From Embiotoca jacksoni (Eukaryota > Chordata > Actinopteri > Embiotocidae), in contig JAKOON010000095.1 of NCBI GenBank assembly GCA_022577435.1, positions 629,967 through 693,966 on the forward strand: 64,000 nt of DNA, given 5' to 3'. How positions within the stretch are numbered: position 1 is the first letter of the stretch; each line of letters opens with the position of its first letter. The translations under genes and the position numbers were made by a program. Shown in pieces: positions 1-11,910 of the stretch. The notes below the pieces were generated by a model that was given only the letters and a program-made list of their open reading frames with translations, searched no databases and was not told where the DNA came from.

Positions 1-2289
1 AATCATTGCGTAAACATGGAGATTTCTTTGATTTCTTCGTAGAGCTGGTGTCATGCTTGGACAGGTGTTGAATCCTTTTGACGTCGAAGGTTAAAATTTC
101 AGAAATTACAACCTTCATGTGGTCATGCTTCAGGACAGGAAGTTACATCACCACAGGATGCAATGACATCATTAAAGCCGAACACCTCTGAGGACTGATG
201 ACGTTTTTAAAAAATATTTAATACCAAGAAACACAGTGGCACCGGCTCAGAGAGGTGCATTGTGGGATCAGCTCTGTGGGATGTCTGTGCTGCGACCTCA
301 CTTCCTGTCCAGGCAGCTCCATTGTTTCAGACCCGCATGTCAACTGGTCGTACTGGAACTGCTTTTAACCGCTGCCTGTAACTGCGGTAACGGTGGGGTC
401 GAGGCCACCTCTGAGGAAAAATAGGAGTCCAAACTGGGAACGCTGGAGAAATAACCGTGATGTACCGGAAATACTGCAAACAAAAGAGATATTTTCACCT
501 AATTTATAATATATTGGGAAATATGGGAATACATTGCAATTTTTATGGTATTATTCTGGAAGTGGAGGGAAAGTTAAATCATACGAAGAATACTGGGAAT
601 GTAATCATACCACACCAGTTTTGGTGCCTAAACTTAAAATACTTAAAGCGTCCACACGAGATGAAATGTACTTCGATAAAACGTCAGTATTTGACACCCT
701 CTGAACGAGAACTTGTTGCTATGGGAACAATACTGTTTTATATTGAGAATAGTACCTGCCGATTGATGTCTTCACAATATTTGCGGGAGTTCGCAATTTT
801 GCAAAATTCCTGCAATTTTTCTGCAAAAAATGTCGTCAACAGAAGCTCAGCTGGAAGTAATACGGCATGACGTCGCCTTTCCAAACAAAACTGACTTTAT
901 TACCAAAACTAAGTATTCATTTCCAAACGTCAAGGCTCCGCCCCCCCTCTCCTCTCACCATCAAAACAAAGTGCTGCTAACCGCAACAACAGGAAGTGAC
1001 GGGGTTTGTGGGAAATGTGGTCTTATGATGAACATGATAAATGAGTTTTCTCCACTTCTAGCTGGAAGAGATTGGACTTTGTTTTAGTGTTGAAAAAGCA
1101 TCTCAAGCTCTTATTTTGACAGCAGATGGCTGTTGTTTCTATATTTCAGTCACAGATGATCTGTTCTGGAAAGATTTGTCACTTTTACACACTTTTTATT
1201 ACTTTGAGTTCATTCCTGCAATTTTACCACAAAAAACTCATTTAAAACTCCACAAAAGCCGCCGAAAAATCAAACATTATTCATCAAAACCATCACAAAA
1301 AACTCCGGAGTGTTCCCTCTTCAATCCCAATATATTTGATATATATATCCACATTAAACTCTCATTTTGATGACAGTATGACACCTGTATCACTTCAATA
1401 GCTTCCCAGTGTGAACCAAATATGGTCCTGTTATGTTCCTGGTACTTTCCCATTGTATGTCCAGTTATATTCTCCATATAATCCCTGACCATTAATCCCA
1501 GTTCTTCCACTATACTACCGACACATTACCGATATATTTCCACTTTCTTCCCACTTTCGTGCCAGTAGAACTTCTACACATTCCCAGTATGATCCCAGTG
1601 ATATAAAAGTATATTGGAAAATGACGTTTACTGGGACTTTACTGGGATTGTACCGACGCTGTCATATATTCCCTGGGACCGTACTGGGTCCATACTGCTG
1701 TTGGACATGTGACCCGTCCACGTTGGTTTCTAGTTTGCTGAAAACGGAGCTGAGATGAACAGAAAGTGTCGAAGGGGAGGACGGGGGGGAGGAGGAGGAG
1801 GTAATGGGGGTTGTGGGTAACAAAGGCCTCTTTCCTCGGACCCGCTGACTGTATTCAGGCTCTGCATAGCTGAGCGTCACCATGACGACGGCTGGAGGGA
1901 AACGGAGGGAACCGAGCGGCAGAACCACTCTGAAAACTGAAGAACAGAAAATCCCCTCGAAGTAAGAAAGAAAGAAAAAAAGACACTCGGAGAGAGAAAC
2001 AACTTTAACTGCTGCTGAACTGTCGCAGAGTCCAAACCAACAGAAGTCCATTCAAAAATTCTGCAATTTTAAGAAAAACCTGCCAGCCGGAGTTTTTTCT
2101 GAGAGACGAGCAGACGTGATGAAGTGATGCAGATATAAAAAAAAAACATCAGCTGTGAACTCAGAGCAAGTACTGGTTCTGGTCTAAAACTGGTTTAGTT
2201 TAGGTTTGTGAAGAGTAACATAAAGCACTACAGAGGTCCTGGTCCAGGTTCTGAACCAGTGTACAGTAACAGGACCCGGTTTCATGTCA
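1..2289. other. No gene recognised; decayed tactgggaat-type repeats
   Basis: No exon with family resemblance was found on either strand. At 470-740 tactgggaat-like words recur; at 1380-1700 their reverse, attcccagta, recurs (for example cccagttcttcc, cattcccagtatgatcccag). They look like remnants of two oppositely oriented arrays. Confidence 0.4.
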
Positions 2290-2579
2290 TTTCTTTTATT
2301 TCTATCCTGGTCCTGGTTCTAGTCCTACTCCCCCTTCCCCCTATTGGTCTTGATCCCAGTGTTTGTCTCAGTTCTGTCTTGGTCCAGTCTGTGGTCCTGG
2401 ACCTGGTCCTGGCCCTGGCCCTGGTCCTGGACCTGGACCTGGTCCTGGTCTTTGTCTGCATCTTCATTCTGGTCTCAGTTCTGGTCCTGTTGGGTCTCTT
2501 AACATTCTGCTGCAGTGAAACTTTAACTGCTGAACATCTGCAGCCTGTAATTATGGTTTGGACTGGCTGAGTGTGTGTA

Positions 2580-2641
<62 letters not shown>

Positions 2642-3260
2642 AGTGTTTAACAGGAAAGCATTAGCCAGCTTCTTCCTCTCTGACTTCCTGTGATGTGATT
2701 CGTTGTTTCCCCGGCGGTGAGGAATGTGGCAGCTCGCCATCACTGCCCTCAGAAGGGAGGGTGGGGGCGGCTTGTGGGTGGGTGGGGAGGGGGGGGGGGT
2801 GATCGATGCTCCTGTTGTTAACATGATGACGAGAAAGCATGGCGACTCAGAAAGTTGAATCTTGTTTCCGGGTAAAGACTTTTTACCCCTTTAAAGTTTG
2901 GTTAAAATTAGGTTGAGGTTATCTGGTCCTGGTCCTGGTCCTCGTCCTGGTCCTCGTCCTGGTCCTGGTCCCAGTCCTGGTCTTAGCTCTGTAACAACCC
3001 AACACTGCATCTGTTTTTAGTTGTGGTCCTGATCTCATTGTGGTCCCTTCTTGGTCTTGGCTGTAGTCCTGATGCTGGTCCTGGTTTTCTTTATTTCCCC
3101 ATCACCTCTCTTTGTTCTGGTTTTCATTGTGGTCTTGGTCCCATTTTGGTCTCTTCTAGGTCTTGGTCCTATAAAGAAAACCAGGACCAGCATTTTGGTC
3201 TCTTCTAGGTCTTGGTCCTTGTACTGGTCCTGGTTTTCTTTTCTGTTTTGTCGTGGTCCT
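2290..3260 (+). repeat. Scattered GGTCCT minisatellite blocks
   Basis: Three blocks of tggtcctggacctggtcct-like units: about 2300-2480, 2922-2985 and 3025-3255. They are separated by unrelated sequence and a TG microsatellite (2570-2638). The last block is more diverged and has longer units (tcttctaggtcttggtcct). Confidence 0.75.
2570..2638 (+). repeat. (TG)n microsatellite
   Basis: Nearly pure TG run interrupted only at its 5' end by TATG. Confidence 0.95.
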
Positions 3261-4884
3261 GATCTTAAGTCTTGTTTCGTGGACATGTTTCTAAGGAATT
3301 TTTTTCTGCAGTGTGAGAACATTTTGTACAATGAGGACATTTTCTTCAGATTCATGAGTCAGATTTACCTCATGGAGATTCACAAACTCAAAATAAAATA
3401 CAGACAATCTGTGAGGAGTTTGGCCTTCAGTGTTCACAACAAACATGTGAGAGGAAGCACTTCGCTGGGTGACCTCTCCATCGTATCATCTGTTTTTTTA
3501 AGGTCGACGGTAAACAGTGTGTCCTGCTGCTGAAGCTGAGAAAAGGGAGGAAGCCTGGTTAGTTTGTAGTGGCCCATTAGCACACCTGATGCTAATATAG
3601 CATCAAAATGCACATCGTGACACATTGCTGAGCTGCAAAATAAGCAGTATTAGTATGAAAAGCAGTAGATCTGAGACGGATCCCTGAGGGACGCCTTCAT
3701 CCACCGTTTTGGGGACTTTTCAGAGCGATATGACGACGACCGGAAACATCCAAACACACAGAAAGCATCTTATTTAATAAAATGTTTGATCTACAAACAG
3801 CTGTGGATGGTTTTGCTGCGTCACCTCTGGCCTCCCGATGCATTCGAGGAAAACGTAAAGTGCCTCCAGCTCTTAAGTGCCTTCACTACCGACTGCACTC
3901 ATTTTTATTTATGTTGCATTTCTCTGAGAGCTGCCGGCTCGGCTCTTATGTCTAAAAGCTTGTGTGGTTTATTATTCGAGGTAATCTGGAGCTCCGCCTT
4001 CACCTGGAGCCCCTCCAAGCCCCACCCACTGCGTTGCCAGCAGCATCAGCAGCCACTGATGTTCTTCACTTTGAATGCAGTAAAAATAAACTTTATTTCA
4101 CTGCTTTTTTTGTTGTTGTTGTTGTTTTTTCGTCTCCTCTGCTGTGGAAACGAACCGGGCCGGCGTGTCCAGAGGGAAGCGGCCCGGCCCGGATGTCCCG
4201 CTGCAGAGGGGTACAGGCCGGGTGGTGGGTCGGTGGGTGCTGAGGCCCTCCGCGGTACCCAGGGGTCCTCTTAGCATTCAGAAGAGCGCTCATTAGACAT
4301 GCAAAGCTGCAGTGTTGGAGCTGCGGGCCTGAATGAGTCGCCTTTGTCCTGTAATTGGAGATGGTTCTGTGGGAGCCACAAAGAGAGCAGGGCCTCCTCA
4401 CCCTCCTCACCCTCCCCACCCTCCCCACCCACCCTCCACTCCTCTCCGATTCATCCTGTCCTTCCTCCTCGCTCCGTTATGTAACTTCTTGCATAAAGAT
4501 TCAGTTTCCTGGAAATGATCCAATGAAAACCCTCAAAGTGGTGAAACAACACAACATCAGTGACTTTAGACCGTCTCACCTGGTTACCTGCAGCCGCACG
4601 GCACCTGGTCAACACCGTAAATGTACAAAACGATCCTCAGAAAACAGAGAAACACCTTTTGAAACAGGTAAATGTGCTTCTTCAAACTCCATTTGATTTT
4701 GAGCAAAATATGATCTTTTTTCTTTTATTGTAGGTAAAATGTTCATAATCTCAAGTTTAATGTTTTCAGTGTTAGAAGTGAAAGGAAAAAAAGTATTCAC
4801 TAATAGTAACTCACAATCAGCTTTCTGTTCCTGTAAGTTTTTAATACTTTCACGCTCCTTTGAATATTTTCATTAATTAGAAAA
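3261..4884. other. No gene recognised; one candidate conserved non-coding stretch
   Basis: Non-repetitive DNA. The piece 4270-4390 has several homeodomain- and octamer-like words (cattagacatgcaaag, tgtaattgg) in balanced-composition sequence and is the best candidate for a conserved element. This is only an impression. Confidence 0.25.
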
Positions 4885-5170
4885 TAAACTTCAAAAAGAC
4901 CTGTTTTTGGGGGCGTGTCTGTTTGATTGACAGGCCTGTGGTGCAGTCAGGTTACAGCTATCGGTGGGCGGGACGTAGTATCGTCAGGTTTCCAATCAGA
5001 TCGGTCAGATCCACCGCTGGCTCCTCCCCCAGCTCGTCCAAATATGGTCACTTCCTGCTCCAAACCGCTCCGAACTAACAAGATGGTGACGGACAGAATC
5101 TGAACTGGAGGATTCATAACGTTCACAAACCAACGATGACGTCACTGATGGATGATGACATCACTGATGG
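4885..5170 (+). repeat. Unclassified dispersed repeat, copy 1
   Basis: Near-identical to 11632-11910. It includes gggggcgtgtctgtttgatt, gacaggcctgtggtgcagtc and a stretch ending in ccaaatatggtcacttcctg. Related fragments occur at 16527-16560 (inverted), 20175-20330 (inverted) and 24280-24330. No open frame or terminal structure was recognised. Confidence 0.75.
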
Positions 5171-5439
5171 TTGATGATTGGATAAAACAACACATTTCAG
5201 AGCAGCCTTTTATAGTAACCAGTCCAAGAAACACCTGTCAAGGCGATGAGTTGTCTTTGCGAATTTACCTCACTTTGGCGAAACTACTTTATTTTATTTC
5301 ACTTTCGTCCACTTTTAAATGTTAATCTAATGTCATTTATCTCTTTCTGGAACTGGTTTCCATGGTGACCTCTCACCAATTGTTTGAACTTTGACTTTTA
5401 TAATGTAAATTTAGAGTATTTAAAAGAACATATTAGATA

Positions 5440-5690
5440 TTGTTCCTGTGAACACGATATCTCAGGATCACTATGAGGGACCTTCTTCCAATTTGGTACA
5501 AATGTTCACTTTGACTCCTGGTTGAGGCGAATAGATTTTGGTGATCACAGGTCAAAGGTCAATGTCATTATGGCCTCCTATTTGTCTTATTGGCCCATTC
5601 CAGTTTGGTGAACGCAACATCTCAGGAACACCTCCAGGAAATTTCTTCAAATTGGGTAAAAAGATTGAATTAGACTCAGATGAACTTAAT
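5440..5690 (+). repeat. Nuclear-receptor-motif repeat family, copy
   Basis: Contains gtgaacacgatatctcagga, gggaccttcttccaatttgg, aggtcaaaggtcaatgtcat and caggaaatttcttcaaattg, matching 8930-9150 closely. A DR1-type AGGTCAAAGGTCA is at 5549-5561. Confidence 0.75.
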
Positions 5691-6519
5691 GTGGCCCACC
5701 CTCCACACCAACGCACCAATGGGGGGAGTGTGTCGGGGCCGGTATGGACTTGGACCCACCACAGGAAACAGTCCATGGGATCAATTTATCACAGGTAAGA
5801 AACATTCATGGTCAGGAGGTTGCTAGTAGAACAAAAGCCTATAAATCCAGTCTTATATAATTCAAATAAGGCTGCCAGACTATAAAACTGCTGTTTTGCT
5901 TTGTTAAATACCTGTAGGGACTCCAGAGGGATCGGTTTAAATATGACGTTGCACCATCACAACAACTTGAGTAGTTAGCGAAGACACACAACCTCCAAGC
6001 AATAAGCAAATATTTTATTTTTTTCCACTAGATGTTTTATTGAATTTCAAGAAAGATCTGGTACATGGCATCAGAAAAGCACATCACATCACTTCAGGCT
6101 CACACAAAAACCAGTAAAATGATCAATAGCATGATGAGTAGCACATATACACATATTTAACTGACAATAAAATGTCACAGCTGAAGAAGAATTTGGGAAA
6201 TTCTTGACCAGATTGTCCATAAATTGCTGAGATATTTTAGTTTGGATTTACAGACCAACATTTGTAATTTAGAGGCGAGAAGAAAGAGGTTTGGTTCAAC
6301 AGACTTTGGTCTACAAATCAGATATTGATGTGATTTATTGTCTCCTAACCCTTGAGACTTACAGCTACACCTGCCCTCTGATGGCGTCGTAAGACGAGAT
6401 GTGACTGCCGCCTGGCAGGACGTAATATCAGGTAAATAGTATTTTAAAAGAATATATTACAAATTGTTGACATTTCAAAAACATCCTCTGCAAACATGAA
6501 TAAATATTAGCTTCGATTA
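5691..6519. other. Lectin A distal 3' flank, AT-rich
   Basis: Positions 6030-6180 resemble 9270-9420 (shared aagatctggtacatggcatc and tcaggctcacacaaaaacca), so this is the counterpart of the copy B 3' flank. No gene seen. Confidence 0.55.
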
Positions 6520-6997
6520 TATCTTCAAATAAAAACCACCACTGGTTAACAGAATATTTATGTCCTCTAGAAAGAGTGAAGGGAAAATGGAAACGATTGC
6601 TGCTTCACACACACACTCATATTGATAGCTTGACATAAACAGATAAATTATTACTGATATAATGTGTTTAAGTTTTATAAACATTTGGAAAATAAATCGG
6701 TGGAAATATGGATCTGCAGATTTGTTTTTTTTCACCAGTTCTGGTCCATATTTAATGAGTTTTATGACATTTGATGTTGGTTCTTGTGCTGTTTTTTGGG
6801 GTTATTTTTCTGAGGGTTTCAGAACAATTCTGTTATTAATCATGAACGTCTTCAGTTCAGAGAGATTATTTTGAAATAAAAAACCCAAAACAAGCTATAA
6901 CATTCTTTACTACTGATATGAAAAACGAGCTAAAACTGAAAATCTATTCGAACTCTGCAAGCATTTCTACTGATTTTACAACTTCTTGTTCCGTCAC

Positions 6998-7702
6998 TCA
7001 GACACAGATGAAGTTGAGTCTCTCTCTGCAGTCCCGGTTCTCCCACAGTCCCTCTTTGGTGAGAGCTCCACAGCGGTTCCACACTGGACACTGTTGGTCC
7101 TGATGTCCTTCCTGGGACCAGCCCTCGTACTCCAGAGGGTCTCCGTTCACCCAGATCCAGCTGTCCCCCAGGAAGCGCAGGCCGATCCACACCCGGTCAG
7201 TGATGCGCTGGTGCTGGATCTCCGTCAGGGCCAGAAGGGTCTCGGTCTTGGAGAGCAGGCTGGTGAAGTCCTTGTGGTTCTCTCTGCAGTGCTCCAGAGC
7301 CTCCTCCCAGGACTTCTCCTCCTCCACCACCACCAGGTTCAAGCAGAAGAAGTTTAGGCGATTGGAGGGAGGGCTTTTATACCATCCACTCGTGTACCAT
7401 AATACATGTGTATAAAACGGCCTCTGATCACGCCAGAAGGTGTAGGTAGCATTGTCTCCTCCTGACCATCTCCATCCATCTCCAACCCAGTAGAGACCGA
7501 TCCATCCTACTTTGTTCCCAATCTCAGAGTTTGTGAACACGTCTTTCTCCAGCTTGGTGCTGAGGGGTGAAAGGTCAGTGTGGTACTTCCTGCAGTACTC
7601 CTGAGCTTCAAACCAGGACATTCCGTCTCCGATAAAAACATGTTTTGCAGACAGACAGCGAGCACTTGTAAGAACAAGCAGTGTGAGGACGAGTGTCTCC
7701 AT
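6998..7702 (-). CDS. Two-domain C-type lectin-like protein, copy A (intronless)
   Basis: A single uninterrupted reading frame of 234 codons. Residues 1-19 look like a signal peptide ([19 protein letters not shown]), so the product is probably secreted. Two C-type lectin-like domains follow. The first (about 20-120) has WIGL at 67-70 and the outer cysteines C37 and C120. The second (about 121-234) has WIGL at 172-175 and C139, C205, C211, C225 and C233. The EPN/QPD and WND sugar- and calcium-binding motifs are not visible in either domain, so classical carbohydrate binding is doubtful. N84-A-T is a possible glycosylation site. The start has A at -3. The coding DNA differs from copy B by one synonymous base by my reading. 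The lack of introns suggests a retroposed ancestor. Family assignment is firm; ligand and role are unknown. Confidence 0.85.
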   Translation of the reverse strand: METLVLTLLVLTSARCLSAKHVFIGDGMSWFEAQEYCRKYHTDLSPLSTKLEKDVFTNSEIGNKVGWIGLYWVGDGWRWSGGDNATYTFWRDQRPFYTHVLWYTSGWYKSPPSNRLNFFCLNLVVVEEEKSWEEALEHCRENHKDFTSLLSKTETLLALTEIQHQRITDRVWIGLRFLGDSWIWVNGDPLEYEGWSQEGHQDQQCPVWNRCGALTKEGLWENRDCRERLNFICV

Positions 7703-7934
7703 CCTGGTTCAGAGGTGTTCTGGAAGGAACGGGACTGGGATTTGGTTTTCTGACATTGGACTGAAGAGACGTTTGCATACGTATAAACAAGCCTCAAGGT
7801 CCTTCCAAAATTCTAATTAGATCTTTGCAAATCAAATCCTGTCAAGGTCACTCGCAGGCTCCTCAAAGGCTTTCGGCCTTAAAACTCTGGAAAACAAACT
7901 AATAATGATGATAAAACTGGACTATTTGCATTGA

Positions 7935-8398
7935 CGGTTTTCATTCCAAAGCTGAGGTGCAGCAGCCGGGCAGTCCTGGAAACCACCTGAACCACCTGGA
8001 CCACGTGGACCCTCTGGACCCCCTGGACCCACTGGAAACCACCTGGAAACCACCTGGAAACCACCTGGACCACCTGGAAACCACCTGACCCACCTGAACC
8101 ACCTGAACCACCTGGACCACCTGGCCCACCTGGACCACCTGGACCACCTGGAAACCACCTGACCCACCTGAACCACCTGAACCACCTGGACCACCTGGCC
8201 CACCTGGACCCCGTGGACCACCTGGAAACTCCCTGGACCACCTGAACCACCTGGACCACCTGGAAACCACCTGGACCACCTGGACCACCTGAACCACCTG
8301 GACCACCTGGACCCCCTGGCCCACCTTGACCCACTGGCCCACCTGGACCCCCTGGCCCACCTTGACCCCCTGGCCCACCTGGACCACCTGAACCGAGT
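7935..8398 (-). repeat. 9-base minisatellite (GGTCCAGGT type) upstream of lectin copy A
   Basis: About 50 imperfect units of ccaggtggt/ccaggtggg type on the minus strand, with some ggtttccag variants. The array begins about 230 bases upstream of the copy A start codon. Most units contain CAGGTG, an E-box core. It is open in several frames only because the units are multiples of three; no protein is proposed. Confidence 0.9.
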
Positions 8399-8819
8399 CA
8401 TTGTGGACAATTTGCTTGATGTAAAAAAACACCAAACAGCTGCACCAAAGTCATCCACAAACTTCAGGAAAACAGCAGCATCGTAACATATCTCGTGTTT
8501 TTGGATTCCATTGGTCTTTATTGTCAGAAAATTCGTCTGAAATTTGTCTTTCTTCCAGAGCAGCAAACTGTTTGAACGAAGTGAAGTGTTCCTGCGATAT
8601 TGTTTCCATGAGAATGGGACGACCGGATGGGAGGAATGTGTCGTAAGAGCGACCTTGAACTTTGACCCCCAAACTCCAATCAGCTCATTCATAAGACCAA
8701 GTGAACGTTGCTGCCAAAGTTGGAAAAGATTCCGTGGAACCATCGAAGGTCGAGGATGATGTGACACTAACTCAACGTATTCTCATAAACATGATAACTC
8801 AGGTACGCCTGGAGGGAAT

Positions 8820-9160
8820 TTCTTCACAGGGCACAATCGTTAACTTTGCCTCAAAGATGAACTGATTAGAGTTCGGTGGTCAAAGGTCAAACTTCAAGGT
8901 CACTGTGACCTCATGTCTTTGCTATTCCTGTGAACACGATATCTCAGGATCACTATGAGGGACCTTCTTGCAATTTGGTACAAATGTTCACTTTGACTAC
9001 TGGTTGAGGTGAATAGATTTTGGTGATCACAGGTCAAAGGTCATTGTCATTATGGCCTCCTATTTGTTTTATTGGCCCATTCCAGTTTGGTGAACGCAAC
9101 ATCTCAGGAACACCTCCAGGAAATTTCTTCAAATTGGGTAAAAAGATTGAAATAGACTCA
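8820..9160 (+). repeat. Nuclear-receptor-motif repeat family, copy upstream of lectin A
   Basis: Two joined units with the typical gaaatttcttc, catctcaggaacacctccag and ggtcaaaggtcaaacttcaa stretches. It carries two DR1-type motifs (8878-8889 and 9031-9043) and one perfect estrogen-response-type palindrome (8898-8910). Confidence 0.75.
8898..8910. promoter_or_regulatory. Perfect estrogen-response-type palindrome upstream of lectin A
   Basis: GGTCACTGTGACC fits GGTCAnnnTGACC exactly. It lies about 1.2 kb upstream of the copy A start and 8 bases from a DR1-type motif (8878-8889). Activity is not shown by sequence. Confidence 0.5.
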
Positions 9161-10175
9161 AGGATTAACTGATTCAGTCGGTGGTTTGGACAGATATACA
9201 TGTAAACTACAACTTGAGTGGTTAGTGAAGGAAGACGACCCTGAAACGCTCGTTCTTTTCTTCTCTTTGGTAATTTCTTTATTGAATTTATAGAAAGATC
9301 TGGTACATGGCATCAGAAAAACATATCACATCACTTCAGGCTCACACAAAAACCAGTAAAATGATAAATGGAATTAAAAGTAGCACAAATACACATATTT
9401 AACTTACAACAAAATGTCGCCATTGAAGAACAATTCTGCAGTTCTTGAACAAACGTCAAACCTCCGACTCTTGTAGAACAATAAGAGTGACAGCTACATT
9501 TGCTTACGTCCTTCCCTCTGATGGAGTCACATGACGAGATGTGACTGCCGCCTGGAAGGACGTCATATATAGTATTATATAGTATTTTAAAAGAATATAT
9601 GAGATATTCTCGGCATTTCCAAACACACTCTGCACACATTAACAAATATGTGCTGTGATTATATTTTCATATAAAAAACACCACCAGTAAAAAAGAAAAG
9701 AAAAAGATATTGATGATATATTTTTATTTACATTTCAAAGAATTAAATGGATAAATGATTTTACTGATTTAGTTTTTTTCAACACTCCTGTGAGTTTAAT
9801 TCCCTTCTGACCAGTTTTGGTATTTCTTTCATTAGTTTTATGACATTTCATGTTGGTTCTTGTGCTGGTTTTTTTGGGGTGTGAGACTCTCGAGGTTTCG
9901 GCTGTTTCTCTGTTAGTTTCAGAACAATTCTGTTGCTGATCATGAACGTCTTCAACGGGAAGAGATTCTCTTTGGTTTTGCAATAAATAAAAAACTATTA
10001 TAAATCAGAACACACTGAATAATTCTTTGAAGCTCAATGAAAAGAGTGTTTCTCTTCCAAATGAGAAAAACTAGACACAAAATCATTGACTGCTAAAATG
10101 AAAACAAGCTGAAATGGGAATTGTAGATTTTCTTACAAGCATTTCTACTGATTTTACAACTTCTTGTTCCGTCAC

Positions 10176-10880
10176 TCAGACACAGATGAAGTTGAGTCTC
10201 TCTCTGCAGTCCCGGTTCTCCCACAGTCCCTCTTTGGTGAGAGCTCCACAGCGGTTCCACACTGGACACTGTTGGTCCTGATGTCCTTCCTGGGACCAGC
10301 CCTCGTACTCCAGAGGGTCTCCGTTCACCCAGATCCAGCTGTCCCCCAGGAAGCGCAGGCCGATCCACACCCGGTCAGTGATGCGCTGGTGCTGGATCTC
10401 CGTCAGGGCCAGAAGGGTCTCGGTCTTGGAGAGCAGGCTGGTGAAGTCCTTGTGGTTCTCTCTGCAGTGCTCCAGAGCCTCCTCCCAGGACTTCTCCTCC
10501 TCCACCACCACCAGGTTCAAGCAGAAGAAGTTTAGGCGATTGGAGGGAGGGCTTTTATACCATCCACTCGTGTACCATAATACATGTGTATAAAACGGCC
10601 TCTGATCACGCCAGAAGGTGTAGGTAGCATTGTCTCCTCCTGACCATCTCCATCCATCTCCAACCCAGTAGAGACCGATCCATCCTACTTTGTTCCCAAT
10701 CTCAGAGTTTGTGAACACGTCTTTCTCCAGCTTGGTGCTGAGGGGTGAAAGGTCAGTGTGGTACTTCCTGCAGTACTCCTGAGCTTCAAACCAGGACATT
10801 CCGTCTCCGATAAAAACATGTTTTGCAGACAGACAGCGAGCACTTGTAAGAACGAGCAGTGTGAGGACGAGTGTCTCCAT
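10176..10880 (-). CDS. Two-domain C-type lectin-like protein, copy B (intronless)
   Basis: The 234-residue protein is identical to copy A, with the same signal peptide, domains and cysteines. Its surroundings differ. The sequence just upstream of the start lacks the TATA-like stretch seen in copies A and C (it reads cgtttgaatacgtgagtcc, where A and C have cgtatgcaaacg next to a TATA-like run). The 3' flank (9240-10140) is only a diverged relative of the copy A 3' flank (6030-6990). Perfect coding identity inside diverged flanks points to recent gene conversion. It may be transcribed from a different promoter, or be silent; the sequence does not decide this. Confidence 0.82.
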   Translation of the reverse strand: METLVLTLLVLTSARCLSAKHVFIGDGMSWFEAQEYCRKYHTDLSPLSTKLEKDVFTNSEIGNKVGWIGLYWVGDGWRWSGGDNATYTFWRDQRPFYTHVLWYTSGWYKSPPSNRLNFFCLNLVVVEEEKSWEEALEHCRENHKDFTSLLSKTETLLALTEIQHQRITDRVWIGLRFLGDSWIWVNGDPLEYEGWSQEGHQDQQCPVWNRCGALTKEGLWENRDCRERLNFICV

Positions 10881-11631
10881 CCTGGTTCAGAGGTGTTCTG
10901 GAAGGAACGGGACTGGGATTTGGTTTTCTTCCTCTCAGACCGAGCAGGTGACTGAAGAGACGTTTGAATACGTGAGTCCAACAACGTCTAATTACATCTT
11001 AGTTCAGCAAATTTGAATGAGATGGACATTCAAAGGTTCCTTAAATGGTATGATGTCAGACAAACAAATGACAACAATAAAAAGTGGACGATTTCATTAC
11101 ATTCAAGATTTTCCTGCTATTATAAGGCTTAAGTGCAGCAGGCAGGCCGTCCTGGGCTCCACCTGAGCCCAGTCATTGTGGAGGACGTCACATTCACTCA
11201 AAAACTTTTCATTTCTGTTTTTGTCTTTTTAGGTGTTTATTTCATCTCTAAATCTCTTGTTTGATGGTAAAACCTGAAACATTTTCAAACTAGAATTACT
11301 GCCGAGCTGTTGTACGCCTCCACCAACCAGTCAAGTTGTAGTTTACAAGCATATCTGTCCAAACTCATACAAGTGTTGCTGCAAAAAAAGATCAATTCCA
11401 AAACCTGGAGGGTTCATACACAACTACAAGAACAGGACAAACGGATCGGACGAACAAGAGGTCATACTGACGTTGACCTTTGACGATCAAAACCAAAACC
11501 ATTACCATCAAATCCAAAGTGAATAAAATGTGTCCATCAGTTATCTCGGTGTTGTTAGCTAAAGTCACTCCTTCTTATTAGTTTTCTGGAGGTCCATCTG
11601 AAAATAATCCCTCATTCATTAGAAAAGAAGA

Positions 11632-11910
11632 TTCAAGAAGACCTGTTTTGGGGGGCGTGTCTGTTTGATTGACAGGTCTGTGGTGCAGTCAGGTTACAGC
11701 TATCGGTGGGCGGGACGTAGTATCGTCAGGTTTCCAATCAGATCGGTCAGATCCACCGCTGGCTCCTCCCCCAGCTCGTCCAAATATGGTCACTTCCTGC
11801 TCCAAACCGCTCCAAACTAACAAGATGGTGACGGACAGAATCTGAACTGGAGGATTCATAACGTTCACAAACCAACGATGACCTCACTGATGGATGATGA
11901 CATCACCGCT
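11632..11910 (+). repeat. Unclassified dispersed repeat, copy 2
   Basis: Same element and same orientation as 4885-5170, with only a few differences, including one in the gene-poor cctgctccaaaccgctcc stretch. It forms the outer edge of the left arm of the inverted duplication. Confidence 0.75.

Larger units (their letters stand above)
6520..11690. repeat. Left arm of an inverted segmental duplication (lectin copies A and B)
   Basis: Reading the minus strand here and the plus strand at 16540-19760 gives the same sequence over long stretches. These are the copy B 5' flank (11062-11690 with 16535-17135), the copy A 5' flank (7703-8996 with 17140-18582), the gene, and the copy A 3' flank (6520-6997 with 19288-19760). 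The left arm also contains copy B and its 3' flank (8996-11062), which the right arm lacks. Confidence 0.8.

Noticed and set aside
6986..7357. Open frames antisense to the lectin genes (also at 10164-10535 and 18883-19299)
   Set aside because: Shadows of strongly constrained coding sequence on the other strand.
7922..8767. A 281-codon frame with [14 protein letters not shown] stretches upstream of lectin A, resembling a collagen-like stalk
   Set aside because: It is the GGTCCAGGT minisatellite joined to repeat DNA. It does not splice to or read into the lectin gene, and the frame is not kept between copies A and C.
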